A stretch of DNA of 60,040 bases from Candidatus Woesearchaeota archaeon. GTDB taxonomy: Archaea; Nanobdellota; Nanobdellia; Woesearchaeales; GW2011-AR4. Location of the stretch: the NCBI GenBank assembly GCA_016188245.1, contig JACPIE010000001.1, positions 1 through 60,040 of the forward strand. The letters run 5' to 3'. A model generated the notes under the pieces. That model did not search any database. It was given only the letters and a program-made list of their open reading frames with translations, and was not told the origin of the DNA. Positions 36,435 through 46,543 of the stretch are shown here, one piece after another (positions within the stretch are counted from its first letter, which is position 1; the number at the start of each line of letters is the position of its first letter). The translations under genes were made by a program, and so were the position numbers.

Positions 36435-39400
36435 ATGAAGGATTCCAACGACATAATAACCAAAGTTAACCTTGCGTATGAAATTGCAAACAGGGCAAGA
36501 TCCAAAGGCTATGACCCGGAAGAAACAGTCAATATCCCTCTGGCAAAAAACATGGCAGAGAGGGTGGAAGGATTGGTAAGTGTAATCGCTCCTCAAATTG
36601 CCGGCAAAGGAATTCCTGCAAGAATAAAAGAGCTTGAAGCGGATTATGGCAAGCTTGACTGGAGAGTTGCCTTGAAGGTATCCCTTGAAGTGACACAGCA
36701 AAAATTCTGCACATTCAGCACCCAGAAAGAAGCAATAGAAACAGGAATAAGGATTGGGCTGGCATACCTTACTCTGGGAGTTGTTGCATCTCCTCTTGAA
36801 GGTTTTGTCGGGCTGAAAATAAGAAAAAGGCTGGACGGAAAGGAATATTTTTCGCTGATGTATTCCGGACCGATAAGAAGTGCAGGAGGGACAGCCGGCG
36901 CCATGAGCGTGGTTTTGGCCGATTACATAAGGAAAAGCATGGGCTATGATGTGTATGATCCGTCCGAGCGCGAAGTAAGAAGAATGGTCACAGAGCTTTA
37001 TGATTATCACGAAAGGGTAACCAATCTGCAGTACCTGCCAAGCGAAAAAGAAATAAGGTTTTTAGTCAGCGCACTGCCGGTCCAAATTGACGGTGACGCG
37101 TCAGAAGATATAGAAGTCTCAAACTACAAGGATATTGACAGGATAGAAACAAACAAGATAAGAAGCGGGCCCTGCCTGGTGATGGGGGAATGCATGGCCC
37201 AAAAAGCTGCTAAAATCTGGACACAGCTTAAAAAATGGGGAAAAGAATTTGAGCTTGATCACTGGGTATTTCTCCAGGAATTTGTTCAGCTGCAAAAAGA
37301 ATCAAAATCGAAGGAAAAAGCTGCAAAAAAAGGAATTGTGCCAATTTACACCTACATCCAGGACCTTGTTGCAGGCAGGCCCGTGCTGACACACCCTCTG
37401 GCAGCAGGAGGATTCAGATTGAGGTACGGAAGGTGCAGAACATCGGGATATTCGGCATCTGCCATCCATCCAGCTACTATGGTGATTTTGAACAAGTATA
37501 TCGCAATTGGCACCCAATTAAAAGTTGAAAGGCCCGGAAAAGCAACCGCAGTTTCCATCTGCGACTGCATAGACGGCCCGATAGTCAAGCTGAATGACAA
37601 CAGCGTGCTAAGGATTGGCAGCGAGCAAGAGGCAAAGCAGATATTCAACTCAATAAAAGAAATATTATTTCTTGGGGACATCTTGATCAGCTACGGTGAT
37701 TTTTTTAACAGGGCGCATACCCTGGTGCCTGCCGGCTACTGCGAAGAATGGTGGATACAAGAGCTTGAAAAGGCAACAATGAAAATCACAGGAAGCATGG
37801 ATTATGAAAAGCTGTCAGAGATCACAGGCATGGACAAAAGCCAGCTGCAAAAGCTGAGTGAAGACTGCTTCAATAATATACCTGATGCAATGAGCTCGAT
37901 AAAACTGAGCAAAAGCTTGGGGATACCTTTGCACCCCAGATACACATACCACTGGAAATCCATCCAAAGGGAAGAGTTTTTAGAGACACTAAAATGGATG
38001 TCGTCAGCAAAAATTGAGATTGATGAAGAAGGCATAGAAAAAATAATCCTGCCTAAAAACGAGCTTGGAAAGAGAGTGCTGGAGCTTGCAGGAGTGCCCC
38101 ATATTTTCGTGAACAATGAGTTTGCCATAATTGAAAATGATGACGCAGACGCTTTGCACGCCATGCTGAAGCTCGGCAGTGAAAATACCCATGAAGAATT
38201 CAGGAAGCATGAAACTGAGGATGTTTTGGAGCTTATAAGCCAGGTTTCAGAAATAAAAATGAGAGACAAATCCGGAACTTCGATAGGCGCCAGGATGGGG
38301 AGGCCTGAAAAGGCAAAAATAAGGAAGCTTGACGGAGACCCACACACTTTGTTTCCCATCGGCAAACAGGGAGGCAAAACAAGGTCATTTCAAAATGCGC
38401 TTGAAGTAGGGAGAATAGAGGCTGAATTCCCCATGTTTTTCTGCAGCGCCTGCAAAAAAGAGACGGTTCTTGGAGTGTGCGACCAATGCGACACAAAGGC
38501 TCAAAAAATGAATTTCTGCAACATATGCGGGCTGACAGCGGGGAAAAAATGCGTGCACGGAAACACAGCCCAATACAGGCACCAAACTTTAGACATAGGC
38601 AGCTATTTCAGGAACATACTCAAAAAAATGAACACGGTGCAGTATCCGGACATTATCAAAGGAGTAAGAGGAACATCCAGCAAAAACCACGTGCCTGAGC
38701 ACTTCGCAAAAGGAATCTTGAGGGCTAAGCACGACATGAACGTGAACAGGGACGGCACCACAAGATATGACATGACCCAGCTTCCGATAACACATTTCAA
38801 GCCGAAAGAAATAGGAACTTCAGTCAAAGAGCTGCAGGGCCTGGGCTATGATGAGGATATCTATAAAAACAAGCTGGCAAGCGACGAGCAAGTTTTGGAA
38901 TTAAAGCCGCAGGATATTATCCTGCCTAAATGCGAGGATGCCCCTGAGCTCGGAGCCGACAAGATACTTTACAGCTCAAGCAAATTCATAGACGAGCTTC
39001 TCCACTCATTGTACAATCTTGACGAATTTTATAACCTGAAATCGGAGCAGGACCTGGTAGGGCACCTTGTTGTCGGGCTGGCGCCGCACACTTCAGCAGG
39101 CATCATAGGAAGGATAATCGGATTTTCAAAAACCCAGGCTCTTTATGCCCATCCTTTGTTCCACGCAGCTACTAGGCGCGATTGTGATGGTGACGAAGCC
39201 TCAGTGACTTTGCTGATGGATGCCCTTCTTAATTTCTCGAGGCAATTCCTGCCGGATTCGAGAGGCTCGACACAGGATGCGCCTTTAGTTTTGACATCTA
39301 CACTTGTGCCGACAGAAGTCGATGACATGGCATTTGACTTGGATATAGCAGACCATTATCCCCTTGAGCTGTATGAATCTGCCCAGGAATACGAGCTTCC

Positions 39401-39932
39401 ATGGAACGTAAAGGTAGAAAGATTCGCAAGCATACTCAACTCTGAAAGCAAAGACAAGGCAATCATGTACACGCATCCTGTGAGCAACATTAATTCAGGG
39501 GTGAAATGCTCTTCCTACAAAACTTTGCCTTCAATGGAAGACAAGCTTAAAGGGCAGATGGAGCTTGCAGACAAGATAAGGGCGGTTGACGCTGTTGATG
39601 TTGCAAGGCTGGTGATAGAAAAGCATTTGCTTCGGGATATAAGGGGCAATTTAAGGAAATTCTCAATGCAGGAATTCAGGTGCAGCAGATGCACGGAAAA
39701 ATACAGAAGGCCTCCTCTGATCGGGAAATGCCTCGCATGCGGAAATAGGCTAATCTTCACAGTTTCAGAAGGCTCAATAGTAAAATATCTCGAGCCGGCT
39801 ATATCTTTGTCGGAGAAATATGACCTGCCTGCGTATATCAAGCAGACTCTGATGCTGACAAAAGACAGGGTGGAAGGATTGTTCGGGAAAGAGAAAGACA
39901 AACAGGAAGGGCTTGGGAGATGGTTTGGGTGA
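36435..39932 (+). CDS. DNA polymerase D large subunit (DP2), intein-free
   Basis: 1165 aa; YSGPIRSAGGTAGAMSVVLADYIR; HAATRRDCDGDEASVTLLMDALLNFSRQFLP; C-terminal zinc clusters. Confidence 0.96.
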   Translation: MKDSNDIITKVNLAYEIANRARSKGYDPEETVNIPLAKNMAERVEGLVSVIAPQIAGKGIPARIKELEADYGKLDWRVALKVSLEVTQQKFCTFSTQKEAIETGIRIGLAYLTLGVVASPLEGFVGLKIRKRLDGKEYFSLMYSGPIRSAGGTAGAMSVVLADYIRKSMGYDVYDPSEREVRRMVTELYDYHERVTNLQYLPSEKEIRFLVSALPVQIDGDASEDIEVSNYKDIDRIETNKIRSGPCLVMGECMAQKAAKIWTQLKKWGKEFELDHWVFLQEFVQLQKESKSKEKAAKKGIVPIYTYIQDLVAGRPVLTHPLAAGGFRLRYGRCRTSGYSASAIHPATMVILNKYIAIGTQLKVERPGKATAVSICDCIDGPIVKLNDNSVLRIGSEQEAKQIFNSIKEILFLGDILISYGDFFNRAHTLVPAGYCEEWWIQELEKATMKITGSMDYEKLSEITGMDKSQLQKLSEDCFNNIPDAMSSIKLSKSLGIPLHPRYTYHWKSIQREEFLETLKWMSSAKIEIDEEGIEKIILPKNELGKRVLELAGVPHIFVNNEFAIIENDDADALHAMLKLGSENTHEEFRKHETEDVLELISQVSEIKMRDKSGTSIGARMGRPEKAKIRKLDGDPHTLFPIGKQGGKTRSFQNALEVGRIEAEFPMFFCSACKKETVLGVCDQCDTKAQKMNFCNICGLTAGKKCVHGNTAQYRHQTLDIGSYFRNILKKMNTVQYPDIIKGVRGTSSKNHVPEHFAKGILRAKHDMNVNRDGTTRYDMTQLPITHFKPKEIGTSVKELQGLGYDEDIYKNKLASDEQVLELKPQDIILPKCEDAPELGADKILYSSSKFIDELLHSLYNLDEFYNLKSEQDLVGHLVVGLAPHTSAGIIGRIIGFSKTQALYAHPLFHAATRRDCDGDEASVTLLMDALLNFSRQFLPDSRGSTQDAPLVLTSTLVPTEVDDMAFDLDIADHYPLELYESAQEYELPWNVKVERFASILNSESKDKAIMYTHPVSNINSGVKCSSYKTLPSMEDKLKGQMELADKIRAVDAVDVARLVIEKHLLRDIRGNLRKFSMQEFRCSRCTEKYRRPPLIGKCLACGNRLIFTVSEGSIVKYLEPAISLSEKYDLPAYIKQTLMLTKDRVEGLFGKEKDKQEGLGRWFG

Positions 39933-39953
39933 AATTTTTTGAGGTGTAGGGAT

Positions 39954-40790
39954 ATGGTTTCATTTCAAAATGTTTTTGAACTAGCTCGTTTATTAAACTC
40001 TATAGAACATCTCGTTTATGATATAAAGAGAGACACTCACTTTCTTCTAATTCAAGCAATTCTTCCAGGTGGATCTTATATCCAGTACGCTAAAGAACTT
40101 CTAATTGAGTTAGAACCAAAAGTTAATAAAATTAATAAAAAAATAAAACATTTCAATAAAATTAGAAACGAATACTTTGAATTTATCAGATGTAAAGATT
40201 TAAGCACGATAAACTTTTATTTTTTAAAAAGTATAATCTTGAAACATAATGATTTTACAACTAATGGAAGAAAACTCGCAGTTTTGGAGCGAGATAAAGT
40301 TTTTCAACCTTTAGAAATCTCTATCAACTCATTTTTTGAAAGTTTTCGTTATGTTGTAGAGGTATTTGGAGGTTCAAGGAGGAAATGGAATACTAGAGCT
40401 AAATGTCATGATGTTATTAGAGAATTAATGGAACTTTATAGTTTTGGGTTTTTTGAATCTACAGTTCTTTTATGTGGATGTTTCTTAGAAGAGCTAGTCA
40501 CAGACTATTTAAAATTATTAAAAAATAAAAAACTAATTAAATATAAATTTGAAGAAATTAACAAATGGGATTTTGAGACTAAGATAAATATATTATACAA
40601 GGAAAATAAAATAACTAAAATCACAGAAGGGCAAAAATCAAAACTATTGTCTATAAAATGGGATAGAAATATTTGTGCCCATCCTGCTACTAAAAAAGAA
40701 AGAGAACAAATAAGAAATGAAGTTGATGCAATCATTATATCTACACTTAATATAATGCAAGAAATAGAAAGTAAAATACAATACCTTTGA
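39954..40790 (+). CDS. HEPN-domain-like protein
   Basis: C-terminal helical domain with SIKWDRNICAHPATKKEREQIRNEVDAIIISTLNIMQ: RN-x3-H (Rx4H) HEPN signature. Confidence 0.6.
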   Translation: MVSFQNVFELARLLNSIEHLVYDIKRDTHFLLIQAILPGGSYIQYAKELLIELEPKVNKINKKIKHFNKIRNEYFEFIRCKDLSTINFYFLKSIILKHNDFTTNGRKLAVLERDKVFQPLEISINSFFESFRYVVEVFGGSRRKWNTRAKCHDVIRELMELYSFGFFESTVLLCGCFLEELVTDYLKLLKNKKLIKYKFEEINKWDFETKINILYKENKITKITEGQKSKLLSIKWDRNICAHPATKKEREQIRNEVDAIIISTLNIMQEIESKIQYL

Positions 40791-40825
40791 GAAAAAACTT
40801 ATAATCAATATTTTATTTTATATTG

Positions 40826-41239
40826 CTAAATCTTCGCCTTAACCACGTTCTTAACTCCGCATGCTGTGCACTTCATGTAAGTTACTCCCTCTTCTTTCAC
40901 GAGGGAAGTGTCGGGCTTGCCGCACTCGGAGCAAAGCACAAAGTCGTTTGCGAACTGCCTTATCTTTTCATTAACCCTTGAAGCAGGAACTTTGGTGCCC
41001 AAAATCAATGCCCCGCTTTTCTTCACTTCACCGGGAGTCGCAAGCTCCTTTAAAACATACTTGAGAAAATGGCTTGTGTCTCTCCTCAAGGCAGAGGCTA
41101 TCTGCAGAAAATTTGAAATGACTGTCCTGTTGCCCTGCATGTGCCCGAGCACTTTAGGTATCTCAAACCTTTCCTTGATGAAAACGACTTCAGGAAGGCT
41201 TTTCCTCGCCTCCTCAAGCATCTTTTTATAATCATCCAT
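40826..41239 (-). CDS. Translation initiation factor aIF2 subunit beta
   Basis: MDDYKKMLEEARKSLPEVVFIKERFEIPKVLGHMQGNRTVISNF; C-terminal Zn ribbon CSECGKPDTS...CTACG. Confidence 0.93.
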   Translation of the reverse strand: MDDYKKMLEEARKSLPEVVFIKERFEIPKVLGHMQGNRTVISNFLQIASALRRDTSHFLKYVLKELATPGEVKKSGALILGTKVPASRVNEKIRQFANDFVLCSECGKPDTSLVKEEGVTYMKCTACGVKNVVKAKI

Positions 41240-41326
41240 AACTGCAAAGAACCCAGCCATGTTTATAAATTTAATTGAACATTTCAATTCAAAAAATATA
41301 TAAAGCCAGTGCATAAAAAGGGCAGC

Positions 41327-42178
41327 ATGGTAGTCGAGTCTTTTTTAAACCCGTTTAATGCCGAGAAAAAGCCATGGCAGATGTTTTTTCTCGGGTTCCT
41401 TTACACATCAGTCGGCATAGCGCTTTCATTGTGGATTTTCAGGAGCGAGGCAAGTTTGGTAACAGTTTTTATGATAACAATGGCGGCTTTGCCGATATTT
41501 TACAACACAATGAGGCTGGAAGAGGGCAAAGACCTCCTCATGGACAAGGAATCAGAAATACTCAAGGAGCACAACAAGGCAATCTCCTTTTTCATGTACC
41601 TGTTTGTGGGAATAACTTTTGCATGCGCATTATGGTATGTGGTGCTTCCGACTTCAACTGTCAACCAGCTTTTTGACAAGCAGACAAGCACCATACAGGC
41701 CATCAACAACCAGGTTTCAGGCAATGCAATACACAACCTCAACGCCTTCTCAAAAATATTCTTCAACAATTTCAAAGTGCTTGCATTCTCCATACTGTTC
41801 TCTTTTGTCTACGGCGCTGGCGCCATATTCATACTGAGCTGGAATGCCACTGTTATCGGCGCGGCTATCGGAAATTTTATAAGGGCAAACATAAGCAGCT
41901 ACACAAGCTCATTGGGGCTGCTGGAAGCAGGAAATTATTTTCATGTATTCTCATTGGGGCTATTAAAATATTCAATCCACGGAGTGCCGGAAATAGCTGC
42001 CTATTTTTACGGCGGACTGGCAGGAGGAATCATCTCAGTTGCAATAGTAAAAAAACATTTCAGGACAGAAAAATTTCCGGCAATAATGAGGGATTTCTCG
42101 GAGCTTGTGCTTATTGCAGTAGGCTTTCTTATAGCGGCATCGTTCCTGGAAGTTTATGTGACTCCGGTCTTATTCTAA
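41327..42178 (+). CDS. SpoIIM-family (DUF95) membrane protein
   Basis: FLNPFNAEKKPWQMFFLGFLYTSVGIALSLWIF...FSFVYGAGAIFILSWNATVIGAAIG...HGVPEIAAYFYGGLAGGII. Confidence 0.8.
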   Translation: MVVESFLNPFNAEKKPWQMFFLGFLYTSVGIALSLWIFRSEASLVTVFMITMAALPIFYNTMRLEEGKDLLMDKESEILKEHNKAISFFMYLFVGITFACALWYVVLPTSTVNQLFDKQTSTIQAINNQVSGNAIHNLNAFSKIFFNNFKVLAFSILFSFVYGAGAIFILSWNATVIGAAIGNFIRANISSYTSSLGLLEAGNYFHVFSLGLLKYSIHGVPEIAAYFYGGLAGGIISVAIVKKHFRTEKFPAIMRDFSELVLIAVGFLIAASFLEVYVTPVLF

Positions 42179-42790
42179 CACCTTGATTTTGCCGGGCTTT
42201 ACCTCAAAAATATCCCCGTTCTCCAAAAGCTTGCCGATTATTGCCTCTGCATCTTTATTTTGGCAGCTGCCAATAACCTCTCCGATGTCAACTCCATCTC
42301 CGGAATCAAGCTTTTTTATCATCTCATAGACATCTTTGTTGCAGGCCCCTTCGGCGATATTGGATTCTGCAGCATTTGCTTCTGATATGATTGCAGCACC
42401 TTTCAATTCCAGCTTCCTAGCATTAAACCATGCAATATCATCAATCTTCCTGATGATTTCAGGCATGATATACACTTCACTGTTGAATTCCCTGACCTTG
42501 CCTATCACCAGGACAACATCCCCTATTTCAACTTTTGCAAAAATGGAAGAATTCTCAAAATTTCTCAGAGATATTTTGCCGCTGCCGTCATCAATTATTG
42601 CGCCAGAATGCCAGTCTTCAGACTTATACACCAGATTTGCCATTATGTTGACCCTTGAAATGACAGTATCATTAATTCTGATGTATCCTGCTGATGCATC
42701 ATCCTTGGCAAAATTCCCGCTTAACACGGAAGAAATTAAAGTTTTGTGCGCAACCTGCCTTTGGAACTGTTTCTGCTCTAGCTCTGGCAT
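42170..42790 (-). CDS. RPA-like OB-fold single-strand-binding protein
   Basis: RVNIMANLVYKSEDWHSGAIIDDGSGKISLRNFENSSIFAKVEIGDVVLVIGKVREFNSEVYIMPEIIRKI. Confidence 0.8.
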   Translation of the reverse strand: MPELEQKQFQRQVAHKTLISSVLSGNFAKDDASAGYIRINDTVISRVNIMANLVYKSEDWHSGAIIDDGSGKISLRNFENSSIFAKVEIGDVVLVIGKVREFNSEVYIMPEIIRKIDDIAWFNARKLELKGAAIISEANAAESNIAEGACNKDVYEMIKKLDSGDGVDIGEVIGSCQNKDAEAIIGKLLENGDIFEVKPGKIKVLE

Positions 42791-42791
42791 T

Positions 42792-44819
42792 TTATATCCT
42801 GCTCACGAACCCTCTTCGGGGCTCGTATATGTCTCCGGCTCTTTTCAGCCTTTCCACGGCTTCTTCAACTTTATCCTCATCTAGTCCCTTGTTTTTGGCT
42901 TCTGTAACAACCTCTTCAATCGGTATGGCTTTCCCGTGCTTGGATTCCAGCTCGCCTATTATATCTTTCAAAATCAGTATATGGCTTCTTGATGATGCGG
43001 TTATTCCGGTTGCTATCCTGTCAATATCTATCTTTCCGGTTTCTTTGTCAAATCCAACCTGCATCAGGCAATAGTCGAGCAATTCAATCGCTTTCTTTGC
43101 GTCTTTTCTTGTGACCCTGTCATCGAGCCTTGACTTTGCAGAAGCCTCGCTGAGCCTTACCAATGCTTCCAGCTGCCTTGCAGAAATCGGTATTGTTTTT
43201 ATGCCGCCTTCGCCGCCGCCGCTTTTTCGCATCTTGAGGTAAAATTCCTTTATCTCTTCCAAAGCGCCATCTGTCAGTTTTGGAACGATTTTTTGCCTTG
43301 CATAAGCTACAAATTTTCTCAAGAGCTCCGTGCGTATCTCGGGCTCGTTTACATCAGGCCTTTGATGCAAAGTAAGTATGTGCTTTGCCATCCTTTCATC
43401 TCTTGCGTCTTCCGGCAGATCCTTTATCGGAAAAATCAGGTCAAACCTGTTAATCAAAGTCGGCGGCAAATCTATTTGATCAGCTATGATCCCATATGGG
43501 TCAAATCTTCCAAATTTTGGATTGGCAGCTGCCAGCACAGTTGTCCTGGCTATCAAAGTTGCTTGAATGTTGGCCTTTGAAATGCTGACGGTCTGGTTTT
43601 CAAGGGCCTCATGCATTGCAGCCCTGTCATCAGAGCTCATTTTGTCGAGCTCGTCAACACAAACAAGCCCGTCGCTGCTTAAAACCATAGCACCTGCTTC
43701 TAAAGCCCACCCGCCTAAAAATTCGTCCCTTACAACAGCAGCAGTTATTCCGGCTCCCGAGATTCCTTTGCCGCTCACATACCTTCCTTTTGGCGCAATA
43801 TGGGTTATTCTTTTTAACAAAGCACTTTTTCCAGCACCAGGATCCCCTACAAGCAGGATATGCATATCACCCCTGCTAACTATTTTATCGCTTCTGACTT
43901 TTCTTACGCCGCCCATCAGCTGCAGCAGCAAGGCCTCTTTTATTTTCTCATAGCCATAAATAGAAGGCGCCATTGAATTGACAAGCTTGTCATACCCTTT
44001 AGGATCATTTGCAATCTCTATGATCTCTTTTTCCTCTTCCTCGCTTATTTCAACTTCGTAAAAAGTGTCTTCAGTCGGCTGCACGTAGTTAGCATCAACC
44101 ATCAAGTCAAGCTTTGTTGACTTTGCCCCGCTTTTTGAGATTATTGGAACTTCTTTTACAATTCCTATTACCTCAACCTTGCTGCCAGGCGATGTCCTTT
44201 TCTCGCTCAACGGGCTTACCAAGTCGTCTGTCAGAAGAACGTTAATGCGCTTGGGCTGCTCGCCGCCCTCAAGATTCTCATGGGCTTCTTCAATTACAAT
44301 GCCCTGGGCGTCAACCATCTCCTTGTCAAGCATGACAAATTTTCCCTTTCTTCCGCAGCCGCACCTTGTAGGCTCCCTGAAAGTTCCCTCGAGCTGCAGC
44401 ACATTCATTATATTGCCGCAGACAGGGCACTCAAATCTTGCAGATGTTACCTGGGGCCTTACATCGGATTTTCTCTTTATTATTCCATCAACATAAAACA
44501 GCTTGTTGAGGTGCTTGCTCCTTATGTCCCTTATCATTATGTGCTGGCTTTGGGGCAGGTTGTGAAACCGTATCTTGAAATTAGTCAATCCATCAATATC
44601 AAACTGCTCAATTGACTTTTCGATGGCTTTTATCGTCTCTTCAGGCATTTCAAGAAGCTCGCCTGCCAAATCAGGATCATACTTAGAAAGATCAGCAAAA
44701 TCAATAAGCAGAAATTTGTGGCCTTTCCTGGCATTGTCCAGCAAAGAGTTGTAATAACTTCCGTCTATAAATTCCTGAAACCTCCTTATCTGGTCTATTG
44801 CATTGAGTTCCATATACAT
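42792..44819 (-). CDS. mcm: MCM replicative helicase, intein-free
   Basis: LLVGDPGAGKSALLKRITHIAPKGRYVSGKG; VCVDELDKM; NRFDLIFPI arginine finger region. Confidence 0.96.
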   Translation of the reverse strand: MYMELNAIDQIRRFQEFIDGSYYNSLLDNARKGHKFLLIDFADLSKYDPDLAGELLEMPEETIKAIEKSIEQFDIDGLTNFKIRFHNLPQSQHIMIRDIRSKHLNKLFYVDGIIKRKSDVRPQVTSARFECPVCGNIMNVLQLEGTFREPTRCGCGRKGKFVMLDKEMVDAQGIVIEEAHENLEGGEQPKRINVLLTDDLVSPLSEKRTSPGSKVEVIGIVKEVPIISKSGAKSTKLDLMVDANYVQPTEDTFYEVEISEEEEKEIIEIANDPKGYDKLVNSMAPSIYGYEKIKEALLLQLMGGVRKVRSDKIVSRGDMHILLVGDPGAGKSALLKRITHIAPKGRYVSGKGISGAGITAAVVRDEFLGGWALEAGAMVLSSDGLVCVDELDKMSSDDRAAMHEALENQTVSISKANIQATLIARTTVLAAANPKFGRFDPYGIIADQIDLPPTLINRFDLIFPIKDLPEDARDERMAKHILTLHQRPDVNEPEIRTELLRKFVAYARQKIVPKLTDGALEEIKEFYLKMRKSGGGEGGIKTIPISARQLEALVRLSEASAKSRLDDRVTRKDAKKAIELLDYCLMQVGFDKETGKIDIDRIATGITASSRSHILILKDIIGELESKHGKAIPIEEVVTEAKNKGLDEDKVEEAVERLKRAGDIYEPRRGFVSRI

Positions 44820-44912
44820 CCTCTTGTTTTTCTACTTTAAATATTATGGGCAGGGATGTCCAGTGCCCAGCTAATAAAAAATGATAATAAAAAACAAAAT
44901 CAAGCGATGTAG

Positions 44913-45467
44913 TCAAGCCTTGACCCTTTTGAGGTTCTCAATCAGCTTGTCAAGGGCCGCATGCACTTCTTTCTCGCTTTTCGTTCCTGTGCAAACAACC
45001 TTACCGTTGCTGAAAAGCAGGAATGTTGCCTTTGCAGCAGCAAGCTTGTAAACCAGGCCTGGAAATTGCTCCGGCTCATATTCTGTGTTCTCAAGCTTCA
45101 TTGCCAGAGTGTTCAGATTCAGGTCCATCCCAACACTGCCGGATGCTACAATATTCTGTATCTTAATTTCCGGCTTTATGGTTATTTTGACATTAATCTT
45201 TTCAAGGCTTTTGATGATTTTCTTGATGCTTTCCTCAACCTTGTCCATTGACCTTGCGCCTGTGCAAACAACTTTGCCGCTTGAGAATATCAGGGCAGAA
45301 GTCTTCGGCTCCTTGATTCTTATGACAAGGCCCGGGAACTGCTCCGGGTTATACTCTGTATTGCTGAGCGTTGCAGCCATCTTTTCAAGCGGTATGTCAT
45401 GCTTTAAGGATGTGCTTACTACTATATTAACCACTTTTATGTTCCTTTTAGTTTCTTTCTTTGCCAT
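44913..45467 (-). CDS. tbp: TATA-box binding protein
   Basis: Two imperfect repeats: VVSTSLKHDIPLEKMAATLSNTEYNPEQFPGLVIRIKEPKTSALIFSSGKVVCTGAR and VASGSVGMDLNLNTLAMKLENTEYEPEQFPGLVYKL. Confidence 0.96.
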   Translation of the reverse strand: MAKKETKRNIKVVNIVVSTSLKHDIPLEKMAATLSNTEYNPEQFPGLVIRIKEPKTSALIFSSGKVVCTGARSMDKVEESIKKIIKSLEKINVKITIKPEIKIQNIVASGSVGMDLNLNTLAMKLENTEYEPEQFPGLVYKLAAAKATFLLFSNGKVVCTGTKSEKEVHAALDKLIENLKRVKA

Positions 45468-45774
45468 CTTAGATTCCTCCTTCTAAAAAACAAGTTTTGA
45501 CTAATCAAGCCTTAAACCGCTCCCAATGATTAAATAAGGCACATATTCACCTTCTTTTATATTTTGGAAATAAAAACAAGATTAGATTGGCATTTCAATG
45601 CAAATCAATCGAGTTATTCCCAAATATGCCAAAAAACACGCCATTTGACAAAACCCCAAGTGTTTTTAACATACTTTATTTATAAATATTTATAAAGCAG
45701 ATTCATTTATAAATACTTTTGTTTTTAAATAGAGCCATCCCCATATGCATCTTTGAAAGGATATGCCTCCACTG

Positions 45775-45787
45775 TTTCCACTGGAAA
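45775..45787. promoter_or_regulatory. Short perfect dyad tttcca-c-tggaaa (mini-ORB-like)
   Basis: 6-bp arms around a single C in the divergent tbp/rnp3 intergenic region. Confidence 0.3.
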
Positions 45788-45827
45788 GAGCAATAACTTT
45801 AAATAAAAACCGGAGATAATCTGCAAT

Positions 45828-46448
45828 ATGCTCAGAGAGTTTGCAACACCAACCAACAACGAACAGGAATTTCTTGAGATATCCTCAAAGCTTGAAATCA
45901 AAAAAATATATTTTTTTTATGATTTTGACAGATATCTTAAGGAAAACACCGAACAAAAGCTAATCCAAATCAGGAATAGCTCCAAAATAGAAATAGAAAC
46001 AGGATTCATAGTCAACCAGGGAAACATGAAAAAAGCTTCTGCAAGGCCAAACATCCTCATTGCAAAAAGTTCTGAGAAAGACCGGCTTTTTATCGAAAGC
46101 GGAAAGGTAAAAATTATATATGGCTTTGAGGAAACATCCAAAAAAGATTTTATTCACCAAAGGGCTTCAGGGCTCAACCATATAATCTGTGAATTGGCGA
46201 AGAAGAATAACGCCGCAATAGGTTTTTCTTACAGCGCGCTGTTCAAAGACGCATTAAAATCACCAGCATTAATGGGCAGGATGATGCAGAACATAGCGCT
46301 ATGCCAAAAATACAAGGTGAAAACAGTCATCGGCTCTTTTTCAGAGCAGCCTTTTGATATGAGGCAGCACCATGATGTGATGAGCCTGTTTACAATGCTC
46401 GGAATGGGCGGAAAAGCAATAAGGGAATCCTTGACTGATTTGAGATGA
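45828..46448 (+). CDS. RNase P protein subunit p30 (Rpp30/Rnp3)
   Basis: GLNHIICELAKKNNAAIGFSYSALF...YKVKTVIGSFSEQPFDMRQHHDVMSLFTMLGM. Confidence 0.88.
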   Translation: MLREFATPTNNEQEFLEISSKLEIKKIYFFYDFDRYLKENTEQKLIQIRNSSKIEIETGFIVNQGNMKKASARPNILIAKSSEKDRLFIESGKVKIIYGFEETSKKDFIHQRASGLNHIICELAKKNNAAIGFSYSALFKDALKSPALMGRMMQNIALCQKYKVKTVIGSFSEQPFDMRQHHDVMSLFTMLGMGGKAIRESLTDLR

Positions 46449-46543
46449 TGCGGCAAGAAAATACCACATACCATGCCCATAAACTATTTTTCGAAACATT
46501 TTAATAGAACTATTCCAGATTTATATAAAAAAAGAGGCAAAAT

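Noticed and set aside
36529-39901. Minus-strand ORFs within DP2 (e.g. 37802-38377, 39515-39901)
   Set aside because: Antisense to a clearly conserved polymerase gene; low-complexity Ser/Leu-rich translations.
36435-44819. Intein insertion in DP2 or MCM, common in archaea
   Set aside because: Both active-site regions (RDCDGDEAS in DP2, GDPGAGKSALL in MCM) are uninterrupted and protein lengths fit intein-free forms.
44848-44868. Hairpin gggca...tgccc upstream of mcm
   Set aside because: Only a 5-bp stem plus a small inner helix; insufficient to call a regulatory element.
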